Assembly: GCA_036824005.1 (NCBI GenBank)
Contig: DAITBA010000012.1
Location: 1 to 64,000 of the forward strand
Length of the DNA stretch: 64,000 nt
Reading direction: 5' to 3'
Source of the DNA: DAITBA01 sp036824005
GTDB lineage: Bacteria > Pseudomonadota > Gammaproteobacteria > Burkholderiales > Rhodocyclaceae
Shown: one piece after another, positions 33,784 through 42,913 of the stretch
Numbering within the stretch: the stretch's first letter is position 1
Layout of the letters: every line of letters begins with the position of its first letter
The notes under the pieces: model-generated
What the model was told of the DNA's origin: nothing
Databases searched by the model: none
What the model saw: the letters and a program-made list of their open reading frames with translations, nothing else
Position numbers and translations under genes: made by a program

Positions 33784-35160
33784 ATGCAAGTTCTCGCGCC
33801 GGAAATCTTCAAGGCTTATGACATCCGCGGCATCGTCGGCAAGACCCTGACGGCGGACAGCGTGCGCGCCATCGGCCACGCCATCGGTTCCGAGGCGCGC
33901 GCCCGCGGCCAGAAGTCCGTCGCCGTTGGCCGCGACGGCCGCCTGTCGGGTCCGGAACTCGCCCAGGCGCTGGCCGAAGGCATCTGCGCCGCCGGCGTCG
34001 ATGTCATCGACATCGGATGCGTGCCGACGCCGGTGAGCTATTTTGCCGGCTTCCATCTCAACACCGACAGCGCCATCAGCGTCACTGGCAGCCACAACCC
34101 GCCCGAGTACAACGGCTTCAAGATGGTGCTCGGGGGCGAAACCCTTTCGGGCGGGACCATTCAGGGTCTGCGCAAGCGCATCGAAACCGGCGAGCTCGCC
34201 CAAGGCAGCGGCAAGATCTCGCAGGCCGACGTGCGTGACGCTTACGTTGCGCGCATCGTCGACGACGTCAAGCTTGCGCGGCCAATTAAGCTGGTGGTGG
34301 ACTGCGGCAATGGCGTCGCTGGCGATATCGCGCCGAAGCTGTTCCGCGCCCTCGGCTGCGAGGTAGTCGAGTTGTTCTGCGAGGTCGACGGCAACTTCCC
34401 CAATCACCATCCCGATCCCTCCAAGCCGGAAAACCTCGAGGATGTGATCCGCACCCTGAAGGAAACCGACGCCGAACTGGGCTTCGCCTTCGACGGCGAC
34501 GGCGACCGCCTGGGCGTGGTGACTAAGGACGGCCACATCATCTATCCCGACCGCCAGTTGATGCTCTTCGCCGCCGATGTGCTTTCACGCAATCCCGGCG
34601 CCGAGATCGTCTATGACGTGAAGTGCACGCGCAATCTTGCTCCCTGGATCCGCGAACGTCGTGGCATACCCACGATGTGGAACACAGGGCATGCGCTGAT
34701 CAAAGCCAAGATGAAGGCGAGCGGCGCGCCGCTCGCGGGCGAGATGAGCGGGCACGTCTTTTTCAAGGAGCGCTGGTACGGCTTCGATGACGGGCTGTAC
34801 GCCGGCGCACGGCTGCTGGAAATCCTGTCTCGCTCACCCGATGCCAATGCCGTGCTCAAGGCGCTGCCGGACTCGGTCAGCACGCCGGAGCTCAACCTGC
34901 AGATGAAGGAGGGCGAACCGCACGCGCTCATCGCCGAGCTGCAGAAGAACGCGAGATTCGAGGGTGCCAAAGACATCATTACCATCGATGGGCTGCGCGT
35001 GGAGTATGCCGATGGCTTCGGTCTGGCACGCGCCTCGAACACTACCCCTGTGGTCGTGCTGCGCTTCGAGGCCGACAACGAGGCAGCACTGAACCGCATT
35101 CAGGACAACTTCCGGCGCGTCCTCACCCAGGCAAGGCCTGCGGCAAAACTGCCGTTCTGA
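33784..35160 (+). CDS. Phosphomannomutase/phosphoglucomutase (AlgC/ManB type)
   Basis: 458 aa, full length. The active serine is in VTGSHNPPEYNGFKMV, the metal loop is FAFDGDGDRLG, and the sugar-binding loop is GEMSGHVFFKERW. The N-terminus IFKAYDIRGIVGKTLT is typical of the AlgC group. It interconverts hexose 6- and 1-phosphates for lipopolysaccharide and exopolysaccharide precursors. A GAGGAGA ribosome site precedes the ATG. Confidence 0.95.
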   Translation: MQVLAPEIFKAYDIRGIVGKTLTADSVRAIGHAIGSEARARGQKSVAVGRDGRLSGPELAQALAEGICAAGVDVIDIGCVPTPVSYFAGFHLNTDSAISVTGSHNPPEYNGFKMVLGGETLSGGTIQGLRKRIETGELAQGSGKISQADVRDAYVARIVDDVKLARPIKLVVDCGNGVAGDIAPKLFRALGCEVVELFCEVDGNFPNHHPDPSKPENLEDVIRTLKETDAELGFAFDGDGDRLGVVTKDGHIIYPDRQLMLFAADVLSRNPGAEIVYDVKCTRNLAPWIRERRGIPTMWNTGHALIKAKMKASGAPLAGEMSGHVFFKERWYGFDDGLYAGARLLEILSRSPDANAVLKALPDSVSTPELNLQMKEGEPHALIAELQKNARFEGAKDIITIDGLRVEYADGFGLARASNTTPVVVLRFEADNEAALNRIQDNFRRVLTQARPAAKLPF

Positions 35161-35337
35161 CGTCCTCACGCCGTCGCGTGTTCGCCCAGCGCGGCACCGG
35201 CGGCGTCACCGGCGTACGCGCTTCCCGTCAGGCGCTTCCCGGCACTGCCGCGGAGAACATCGAGGTTCCGTCCTTGCGCTAAGGTCCGCGACTGCGCCGC
35301 CGTTATCGCTTTGGTCTGCATCGTACGAGGCCAAGCC

Positions 35338-35529
35338 ATGCCCCCCACGAAAGTGCATGATGCCGCCACACCGGCGCTGCCGGAAGTGCCGAATCCCATC
35401 AGCCTCACGCGCGCGGTAATCGCCTGGCTCGCCGCGTTCCGCGCCGAGCTGGACATGCTGCGCGATCAGGTGCGGACGGACGCTTCCCGCCCGCCGCGGG
35501 TGCGACGCTTGATGTCATGCGACGACTGA
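35338..35529 (+). CDS. Possible small protein, unrecognised
   Basis: 63 codons from ATG 35338 (MPPTKVHDAATPALPEVPNP start; AVIAWLAAFRAELDMLRDQV helix). The Pro-rich start and amphipathic helix look protein-like, but no ribosome site or family supports it. The surrounding 35161-35727 has no other gene that I can support. Confidence 0.25.
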   Translation: MPPTKVHDAATPALPEVPNPISLTRAVIAWLAAFRAELDMLRDQVRTDASRPPRVRRLMSCDD

Positions 35530-35727
35530 CAATGTTGGCCGGGCCCCGCGTCGCAGCGCCCCGGCAGCGCATGTTAGGGGCAAAGAACGCTGCCCACCGC
35601 CTCGGACCCGTCTCACCCGCCGCGAAACCTCCACCGGCGACAGGCATGCATCGGCATCCCTGCAGTAGGGAAATGCTCCACCCGCGCCGGCCATAGGCAA
35701 CGGTCGGCGCCTCCGACGCAGGCACCA

Positions 35728-36948
35728 TCACTTCACCACCATCACCCGCATCCCGTCCTCCAGCTTGTTCGGCGGATGCCGCACCACCACCGCACCCGCG
35801 TCCAACCCTTGGACGATCTCCGCTTCGACGGCGTTGCGCTGTCCGACGCCGACGCTGCGCCGGTGCGCCCGCCCCTGCTCGACCACGAACAGCGCCCAGC
35901 CGTCGCTGTAGCGAAATAGGCTGCTCACCGGAACCTTGAGCACGTCGGCCGCCTCCCAGATGACAATTCGGCCTTCGACCCGATATGCATCGCCCAGCGG
36001 GCCGGGCAGGTCGATCAGGTCGGCCACGACGTTCACCCGCTGCTCCTCGACGCCCAGCGCAGACACTTTGGTGAACGCGCCAGGTTCCACGACGCGCACC
36101 TTAGCGCGCAGCGTCCTGCCGCCGCCCCAGTTCTCCACCAGCATGGTCATGCCGGACGTGACCTTCACCGCGTCGGTGGACAGCACGTCGAGCACCACCT
36201 CGTAGCGCGACGGATCGCCGATCGTAAGCAGCGGCGCACCGGGGGCGACGATGCGCTCGCTGCGGTCATTCACACGCAACACGGCGCCGGCCACGGGCGC
36301 GCGAACGTCCACCAGCGGCGAGGCGGCGGTGACGCGCAGGACAGCGCGCGCCGCGCGCACGTCGGCGGCGGCCGAGCGGGCGTGAAAGCGCGCCGCTTCG
36401 ACATCGTTTTGCTTCGTTGTCTCAACGACGTGCGCCTGCTCGGCCGCCTGGGGCGAGACGAAATTCTCGCGCACCAGGCGCTCGATGCGCGCGCGCTCGC
36501 GGCCCGCCTGCTCGTAATCGGACTGGGCGCGACGCAGGCGCTCCTCGGCCTCGCGCTGCAGTGCCTCGGCAGCGGCAACGCGCGCCACCTGTTCCTCGCG
36601 CTCGCGCACGGTAAGCGGCTGTGGCGCGATGCGGGCGACGATCTGTTCCGCGGCCACCTTGTCGCCTTCGCGCAGGTCGATGCGCATCAGGCGGCCCGCC
36701 ACCGGCGCGGCGATGACGTAGCGGTCGTGGGCACGAATCTCGCCATCCTCGTCCACCGTGATCTGCAGCGGGCCGCGCGCGGCCGTCGCCATCTCCACCA
36801 GGAGCGGCTCGGGAATGAAGGCCCATACGAGCAGCGCCAGAATCACAAGGCCGGCGATTGCGTAGGAGAGGCGTTTCCAATTGTTCTTCATGTTTCGTGC
36901 CCGCGACATGGGGGTACGCAACGCGCCCGCTTCGTCATCACTATTCAC
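35728..36948 (-). CDS. HlyD-like periplasmic adaptor of an ABC efflux system
   Basis: 406 aa if started at the GTG at 36948, which overlaps the permease stop; ATG 36891 (MKNNWKRLSYAIAG) is a more typical start. One N-terminal membrane helix (IAGLVILALLVWAFI), a lipoyl half-motif (IAAPVAGRLMRIDLREGDKV), a long coiled coil (about residues 110-205) and the second half-motif (VRAPVAGAVLRV) define a membrane-fusion protein. It links an inner-membrane transporter to an outer channel. It belongs to the three-gene operon with the FtsX-like permease and the ATPase. Confidence 0.9.
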   Translation of the reverse strand: MNSDDEAGALRTPMSRARNMKNNWKRLSYAIAGLVILALLVWAFIPEPLLVEMATAARGPLQITVDEDGEIRAHDRYVIAAPVAGRLMRIDLREGDKVAAEQIVARIAPQPLTVREREEQVARVAAAEALQREAEERLRRAQSDYEQAGRERARIERLVRENFVSPQAAEQAHVVETTKQNDVEAARFHARSAAADVRAARAVLRVTAASPLVDVRAPVAGAVLRVNDRSERIVAPGAPLLTIGDPSRYEVVLDVLSTDAVKVTSGMTMLVENWGGGRTLRAKVRVVEPGAFTKVSALGVEEQRVNVVADLIDLPGPLGDAYRVEGRIVIWEAADVLKVPVSSLFRYSDGWALFVVEQGRAHRRSVGVGQRNAVEAEIVQGLDAGAVVVRHPPNKLEDGMRVMVVK

Positions 36949-39313
36949 GAGTCTTCAGCACCGCCACCAGATCCATGCGCTGCAAACGTCCCCAGATCAC
37001 CAGCCCGGATGCCAGCGCGGCGATGCCCACCACGGTGAACGCGAAGCCGAAGGTCTGCGTGCTCAACACCAGCGGCATGCGGAATGTTTCCTGGCTCGCG
37101 TTGATGGCGGCGGCCACCGCGGCGCAGATGCCAAAGCCGACGACAAATCCCACCGGTATGGCCAGAAGGGTCAGCAGCGCCTGCTCGCCCAGCAGCATGA
37201 CGGCCACCTCGCGCTGGGTGAAGCCCAGCACCCTCAGCGAAGCAAGCTCGCGCCCGCGTTCCGAGAGCGCAATGCGCACCGAATTGTAGACGACGCCGAA
37301 GGCGATGACGGTAGCAAACAAAATGTTCATCATCGTTTGCACCGTCAGGCTCCTGGCGATAATGTCGCGAAAATTGGCCAGCATCGCTTCCTTGACGCTT
37401 ACGCCGCGCACCGCCGGCAGGCGCTTCAGCTCCGCGTAGAGATCAGCGCGCCGCCGCGGGTCCACCGTGACGAGGGCGCCGGAGAAACTATTGCCCTCGC
37501 CCGTAAGCCGGTTCAATGCCGGCGCCGACATATACACACTTACGCCGACAAGATCATCCACGAGAGCGGCCACGGGCAGATCCGCCACCGCGCGCTCGCC
37601 TTCCAGAACCTCGACGGTGAGGTGTTCGCCGGGCACAATGTTCAGACTGCGGGCGAGCTTGGCGGACATCAGCAGCCCTTCCGCCGGCAGCGCGATGCGC
37701 GTTCGATCCAGATCGACGATGGCGCGCAGGTCGCCTCCGGGCTGCAGCCCGAGAATGCCGGCGCGCCGGCTACGATGGCCATGGCGCAGCTTGACCGGCA
37801 CGTAGCGGAACGGCTCCACCGCCAGCACGCCGGGCAGGTGCGCCACCTGGTGGCGCACCTGCCCGGACAGCGGATTGGAGAATTCCAGCATCACGTCCTC
37901 GCGCTGGGCCATGCGGAACTGGATATCGATGATGTAATCCAGCGCGTCCATACCGTAACGCCCCGCCACCAGGATGGCCACCGCCAGGGCAATGCCCAGC
38001 ACCGACAGCGCCGCCTTCCACGGCCGCCGCTCGAGATTGCGGACGATAATGCGCTCGGCAATGGACAACCAGCGCTCGAATCCCATGCGCTCGATGATGG
38101 TGGGCTGGAAACGCGGCGGCGGCTCGGGCCGCATCGCCTCCGCCGGCGGCAGGCGTACGGCGCGCTGCACCGCACCCCAGGCGCCGAGCGTGGCGGCCAG
38201 CAACGTCATCGCCAATGCCACCACGAGGCCGGCGGGACTGAGCGACCACTCCAGTCGCGGAAAGTGAAAGAAATCGCGATAGATGCCGGCCAGCATCGCG
38301 CCCAGCCAGGCGGCCAGCGGCACGCCCAGGGCCGCGCCGAGCACCACTGCCACCAGCGCCATCTTCAGGTAGTGCCAGCCAACGAAGGCGTTGCTGTAGC
38401 CGAAGGCCTTGAGCACCGCAACCTGGTCGCGCTGCGTGGCAACAAGCCGCGTCATAACGATATTGATGATGAACGCCGCCACGCCGAGAAATATGCCGGA
38501 GACGACGAAGCCGTAGATCTTGTCCTGGTTGATCTCGTCGGCGATCACCTTGTTCGACAGATGATCTTCGCGGCCATAGGCGGTGAGCGAGCCATAGCGC
38601 GCCAGCAGGCAATCGAGACTGTCGATGACCTCCCGCTCCGAGGCGCCGCGGGCGAGCGTCAGGGCCACGCGGTTGAAGGCGCCGTCCATATCATAGGCAT
38701 GGCCGACAGCCTCACGGCCCATCCACAGTATGCCGTAGCGCTTGTCGTCCGGCAGGCCGCTGGCCGGGCGCAATACGTAGATGTATTCCGGCGAGATGGC
38801 GATGCCCACGATACGCAGCTTCTGCCAGCGACCGTTGACCACCGCGCCCAGCGTGGCGTCCGGCTCCAGCCCATTGGCCTGGGCGAAAGCCTTGCTCACC
38901 AGCACTTCGTCCCGGGCGCCGGGGGCCAACGCGCGGCCGCGCAGGATGTGCAGGTCGTTCAACCGCGGCGCGCCGCGATCGGGCACCGAGATCAGCAGGG
39001 CGGTGGCCGGTTCAGTAAGGTTCGGCACATCCAGCGTCACCTCCAAGGCGATGCCTGTGTCCACCGCCGCCACGCCGGGCAATGCGGCGATGCGCGCGGC
39101 GAGCGATTCCGGTGCGCGCTTGACGGCAGCGAACACCTCGGCAAAGCGGTAGCGTGCGTAATAGTCGTCGCGCTCCCGTAGCAACGTCTCGTACATGCCG
39201 CGCATCGTTACGAAGACGGCGATGCCGCACATGACCACCAGCGCGACGGCGAGAATCTGGCCGCGCAGATGCAGGAGATCGCGCAGGAGCTTGCGATCGA
39301 GGGCGCTTACCAC
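36941..39313 (-). CDS. FtsX-family ABC transporter permease
   Basis: 790 aa with an N-terminal helix (HLRGQILAVALVVMCGIAVFVTM), a large periplasmic domain, three helices (FVVSGIFLGVAAFIINIVMTR onward), a further helix near residue 390, a second periplasmic domain, and three C-terminal helices (MMNILFATVIAFGVVYNSV onward). This is a duplicated FtsX/MacB-like permease. It overlaps the ATPase gene by 7 bp and the adaptor gene by 8 bp. The cargo is unknown. Confidence 0.92.
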   Translation of the reverse strand: MVSALDRKLLRDLLHLRGQILAVALVVMCGIAVFVTMRGMYETLLRERDDYYARYRFAEVFAAVKRAPESLAARIAALPGVAAVDTGIALEVTLDVPNLTEPATALLISVPDRGAPRLNDLHILRGRALAPGARDEVLVSKAFAQANGLEPDATLGAVVNGRWQKLRIVGIAISPEYIYVLRPASGLPDDKRYGILWMGREAVGHAYDMDGAFNRVALTLARGASEREVIDSLDCLLARYGSLTAYGREDHLSNKVIADEINQDKIYGFVVSGIFLGVAAFIINIVMTRLVATQRDQVAVLKAFGYSNAFVGWHYLKMALVAVVLGAALGVPLAAWLGAMLAGIYRDFFHFPRLEWSLSPAGLVVALAMTLLAATLGAWGAVQRAVRLPPAEAMRPEPPPRFQPTIIERMGFERWLSIAERIIVRNLERRPWKAALSVLGIALAVAILVAGRYGMDALDYIIDIQFRMAQREDVMLEFSNPLSGQVRHQVAHLPGVLAVEPFRYVPVKLRHGHRSRRAGILGLQPGGDLRAIVDLDRTRIALPAEGLLMSAKLARSLNIVPGEHLTVEVLEGERAVADLPVAALVDDLVGVSVYMSAPALNRLTGEGNSFSGALVTVDPRRRADLYAELKRLPAVRGVSVKEAMLANFRDIIARSLTVQTMMNILFATVIAFGVVYNSVRIALSERGRELASLRVLGFTQREVAVMLLGEQALLTLLAIPVGFVVGFGICAAVAAAINASQETFRMPLVLSTQTFGFAFTVVGIAALASGLVIWGRLQRMDLVAVLKTRE

Positions 39314-40011
39314 GACAGCTCCGCCGGCGACAACTTCGTCTCGTTGCGCCGGACTTCGGTGATCTGCCCACTGGAGATGCGGATCACACGGTCGGCCATG
39401 GCGGCGATGGCGGCGTTGTGGGTGATCACCGCGGTCAGAGTGCCCAGCTCACGATTCACCCGCTCCAGCACCTCCAGCACCACTTTGCCGCTGGCATAGT
39501 CGAGAGCGCCCGTCGGCTCGTCGCACAGGAGCACGTCCGGCCGCTTGGCAACCGCCCGCGCCACCGCGATGCGTTGCTGCTCGCCGCCGGAAAGCTGGGC
39601 CGGAAAGTGATGCAGGCGCTCACCCAGACCCACCAGGCGCAGCGCCTCGGCGGGTGCCATGGGCTTGTCGGCGATCTCCGTCACCAGCGCCACGTTCTCC
39701 AGCGCCGTCAGGCTCGGGATCAGGTTGTAGAACTGAAACACGAAACCGACGTGTTCGCGGCGAAAGCGCGTCAGCGCCTCGTCGCCCGCGGCGGTGAGGT
39801 TGTGGTCGAGGTAGAGCACCTCGCCGCTGGACGGCGTGTCCAGCCCGCCGAGAATATTCAACAGGGTGGACTTGCCGCTGCCGGAGGCGCCGAGCAGCAC
39901 CACCAGTTCGCCGGCGAACAGATCGAGGTCCACTCCGCGCAGGGCATGCACTTCCACTTCGCCCATGCGATAGACCTTGGACACAGCGTGAACGCGAAAG
40001 ACCGCTTCCAT
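39307..40011 (-). CDS. ABC transporter ATP-binding protein (MacB/LolD class)
   Basis: 234 aa from ATG 40011; the GTG at 40029 is less likely. Walker A is LLGASGSGKSTLLNILGG, the signature is LSGGEQQRIAVARAVAKRP, and Walker B is VLLCDEPTGALD, followed by the switch His (AVITHNAAI). It drives the FtsX-like permease encoded next. This gene is the first of the operon and divergent from the phytase/GDPD gene. Confidence 0.95.
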   Translation of the reverse strand: MEAVFRVHAVSKVYRMGEVEVHALRGVDLDLFAGELVVLLGASGSGKSTLLNILGGLDTPSSGEVLYLDHNLTAAGDEALTRFRREHVGFVFQFYNLIPSLTALENVALVTEIADKPMAPAEALRLVGLGERLHHFPAQLSGGEQQRIAVARAVAKRPDVLLCDEPTGALDYASGKVVLEVLERVNRELGTLTAVITHNAAIAAMADRVIRISSGQITEVRRNETKLSPAELSW

Positions 40012-40213
40012 CGAAACGAAACATAGCACAACGTCGTGCCGTACCGGATGCCGGCAACGGTCTTCTCTACGCGTGACTCAACGTTGTCCACGATTCGTAA
40101 AGTCCCGGTCATTGTCCTTAAACGAACTTCGCCGAACATGCCGCTTGGGTCGCGCCGGCCGAACGCGCGGTGGCAGCGCCTCACTCAGATCAACGACGAT
40201 GCGGGAGCCATGA

Positions 40214-42694
40214 ATGCAAACAAATTGGAAGCGCACAGTCATAGCGCTGCAACTCGCGGCGCTTGCCGCCTTCGCGAGCGGCGCCGGGGCTACGGAGAAT
40301 ACGCTGGTGGGGCGCGCAATCCTGCCGGCGGACACCTTTGCCTCGGGGCCCACCTCGGGCCAGTACATTACAGGCAGTACCAACGGGCGCACCGTGCCGT
40401 TCAAGGACAAGCAGCCGGTGCAGGGGTTTTCCGCCGTGCTGAAGAACGGCGACGGCAGCTTCCTGGTGATGTCCGACAATGGTTACGGCTCGCTGGAGAA
40501 CTCCGCCGACTACAACCTGCGCGTGTATCGCATCCGGCCGGATTTCAAAGCGCGCCACGGCGGCTCCGGCACGATCCAGGTGCTGGACTACTTCGAGCTG
40601 CGTGACCCGGACCATAAAGTACCCTTCGCCATCACCAACCACTTCACCAAATCCCGCGTGCTGACCGGCGCCGATTTCGACATCGAGTCCATGCAGCGCG
40701 CGGCCGACGGGACCCTGTGGTTCGGCGACGAGTTCGGACCGTTCCTGCTGCACACAGACGCCCGAGGCAAGGTGCTGGAGGCGCCCATTCCCCTGCCCGA
40801 CTTCGCCAATCCAGGACAGGAAATACGCTCGCCGCAAAGTCCGTTGAACGAGGAAGCCAGCGCGGTGCGCATCATGAACGCGGTACGGGCGCACGCCCGC
40901 AAGCACGGCAACGCGCGCACCCCGGTGTTCTCTCCCTACCACGTGATGCTCAAGTACGACGACTCGGCACTGGGCGTGAAGTCCGACCCCAATGCGCACT
41001 ATGCCCGGGGCAAGAATTCGCCAGCCGACCTGAAGCCTGCCGCCAGCGACGTCTTCGACATCCGCTCGATCAAGAGTGCCGGTTATTCTGTCGTCACCTG
41101 GACGGTGAACGACAAGTTGCGCATGCTCGAGCTGATGAAGGCCGGCGTGTCGGGCATCATCTCCGATCGCCCGGATCTGCTGCTGGAAGCAGTGAAGGAA
41201 TTCGACGCCAACGGCGACGGCAAGCCGGGCGACTATCTCACGACCGACGGCCTGATCGACAGCGGCAAATTCGACGCTCAAGGTCACCGCGGCGGGCGCA
41301 ACCTGCGGCCGGAGAATACCCTGCCCGCCATGGAGGTGGCGCTGGATCATCTGATGACCACCCTGGAGTTCGACACCGGCATCACCAAGGACGGCATTGC
41401 CATCCTCAAGCATGATCCGTATGTCGAGGCGCAGAAGTGTCGCCGTGCCGACGGCAAGCCGTACACGTTCGACCAGGAGGTGCTGATCAAGGACCTGACA
41501 CGCACCGAAATACAGAAGACGTTCATCTGCGACAATCTGTTCCGCGGTCCCAGCCAGGTGAAGGATCCGGCGCTCTCCCCCGTGTCGGTCGCGCTGGCGA
41601 AGAAGAAGGGCTACATCGATCCCTACGTCATGCCGACCACCCAGGACGTGTTCGATCTGGTCGCCGCCTACATCGACTACCATCGCAATGGCGCCGGAAA
41701 AAACCACGCGGACGCGGCGAAGCGGGTGAAGAATGCCGAGCAGGTGCGCTTCAACATCGAAACGAAGATAAATCCGCGCTCCGACAAGGACGGCCACGGC
41801 AACGCCTACAAGGAGCGCACGGCGGGACCGGCGCAGATGGCCGATACCCTTGCCGGCGTCATCGCCGCCAACGGACTCGAGGCGCGCGCCGACATCCAGA
41901 GCTTCGATTTCCGCACGCTGCTTCGGGTCCAGACGCGCTTCCCCAAGATCCGCACCGTTTATCTGTTCGGTGATTTCCCCATCTACAATGGCCCGGACAG
42001 CGACGACGGCACCAATCTGCAGGACGAGGACGGCGAAAACACGCCCTGGCTGGCCGGCCTGTACTGGCCCTACCGCGTCACCGTCGCAGAGCAGCCGTTC
42101 CGCGCCGAACGCAGCGGCGGCTTCGAAGGGATGGCGGTTTCGCCCAATGGCCGCAAGCTCTATCCGCTGCTGGAGCGTCCGCTCGCCGGCGATGACCCCA
42201 GAGCGCTGCTCATTCACGAGTTCGACGTCCGCCACCGGCACTACACCGGCCGCCAGTTCAGATATCCCCTGGACGCGCGCGGCACCAATATCGGCGACTT
42301 CATCCTGACCGATCGCTGGCATGGCCTGGTGATCGAACGCGACGGCACGCAAGGCGATCTCAACGGCTTCAAGCAGATCTTCCGCATCACGCTGCAAGGC
42401 GACGGCGAGGCGGTGGACAAGCAGCCGCTGGTCGATCTGATGAAGATCGCCGATCCTTACGGCATCAGCCAGCCCGCACAGCCAGGCGACGTCGGCGTAG
42501 GTCCGCAGTTCGCGTTCCCCTTCGTCACCATCGAGGATGTCGTACTTCTGGGCCGCAACACCATCGGCGTCATCAACGACAACAACTATCCCTTCAGCGT
42601 CGGTCGCCACGTCGGCTCCAAGCAGCCCGATGACAACGAGTTCATCGTGATCGAACTGCCCGAGCCACTGACGGGTGGAGGCGGCGGCAACTGA
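40214..42694 (+). CDS. Phytase-like esterase with nested, apparently permuted GDPD domain
   Basis: 826 aa. A signal peptide (VIALQLAALAAFASGAGA) is followed by a phytase-like beta-propeller part (about residues 70-205: GFSAVLKNGDGSFLVMSDNG, DIESMQRAADGTLWFGDEFG) that resumes near residue 634 (GGFEGMAVSPNGRKLYPLLE) to the end. Between them lies a glycerophosphodiester phosphodiesterase: first its usual C-terminal piece (SVVTWTVNDKLRMLELMKAG, near 293), then the N-terminal active-site piece (GHRGGRNLRPENT near 357; EFDTGITKDG; KHDP; NIETKIN; QSFDFRTLLRV near 565). The protein is probably periplasmic and splits phosphodiesters. A GGGAG lies just upstream. Confidence 0.85.
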   Translation: MQTNWKRTVIALQLAALAAFASGAGATENTLVGRAILPADTFASGPTSGQYITGSTNGRTVPFKDKQPVQGFSAVLKNGDGSFLVMSDNGYGSLENSADYNLRVYRIRPDFKARHGGSGTIQVLDYFELRDPDHKVPFAITNHFTKSRVLTGADFDIESMQRAADGTLWFGDEFGPFLLHTDARGKVLEAPIPLPDFANPGQEIRSPQSPLNEEASAVRIMNAVRAHARKHGNARTPVFSPYHVMLKYDDSALGVKSDPNAHYARGKNSPADLKPAASDVFDIRSIKSAGYSVVTWTVNDKLRMLELMKAGVSGIISDRPDLLLEAVKEFDANGDGKPGDYLTTDGLIDSGKFDAQGHRGGRNLRPENTLPAMEVALDHLMTTLEFDTGITKDGIAILKHDPYVEAQKCRRADGKPYTFDQEVLIKDLTRTEIQKTFICDNLFRGPSQVKDPALSPVSVALAKKKGYIDPYVMPTTQDVFDLVAAYIDYHRNGAGKNHADAAKRVKNAEQVRFNIETKINPRSDKDGHGNAYKERTAGPAQMADTLAGVIAANGLEARADIQSFDFRTLLRVQTRFPKIRTVYLFGDFPIYNGPDSDDGTNLQDEDGENTPWLAGLYWPYRVTVAEQPFRAERSGGFEGMAVSPNGRKLYPLLERPLAGDDPRALLIHEFDVRHRHYTGRQFRYPLDARGTNIGDFILTDRWHGLVIERDGTQGDLNGFKQIFRITLQGDGEAVDKQPLVDLMKIADPYGISQPAQPGDVGVGPQFAFPFVTIEDVVLLGRNTIGVINDNNYPFSVGRHVGSKQPDDNEFIVIELPEPLTGGGGGN

Positions 42695-42728
42695 CGCGCC
42701 TTGCCGCAACGATCTCTCTGTGGGTCTG

Positions 42729-42754
42729 CGAGGGCTTCGGCCCTCGTTTTTTTT
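42729..42754 (+). terminator. Strong rho-independent terminator
   Basis: A 7-bp perfect stem CGAGGGC / GCCCTCG capped by a TTCG tetraloop (stem 42729-42735 and 42740-42746) is followed by eight T (42747-42754). It lies 35 bases after the phytase/GDPD stop, ending that transcript before the phosphodiesterase gene. Confidence 0.92.
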
Positions 42755-42913
42755 CTTTGCGCTTGCCAGTGGGCGCCCCGGCGCTCACCCACCGCCGCGA
42801 GGGATTTCCAAAATTCTTCTTCATTTTGTCCACGGGCCTTCATCTTCGGCCCCTAGCATGAGCAGCGCCCCGGCAGCCCGTCCGGTCCTCGATCGTCGTC
42901 CTGGAGACCCGTC

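Noticed and set aside
36881..39181. 766-codon open frame on the plus strand
   Set aside because: Antisense to the FtsX-like permease, His/Arg/Gln-rich translation without any domain; a GC-driven shadow.
40190..42709. 839-codon open frame on the minus strand
   Set aside because: Antisense to the phytase/GDPD gene, which has signal peptide, motifs and a terminator on the plus strand.
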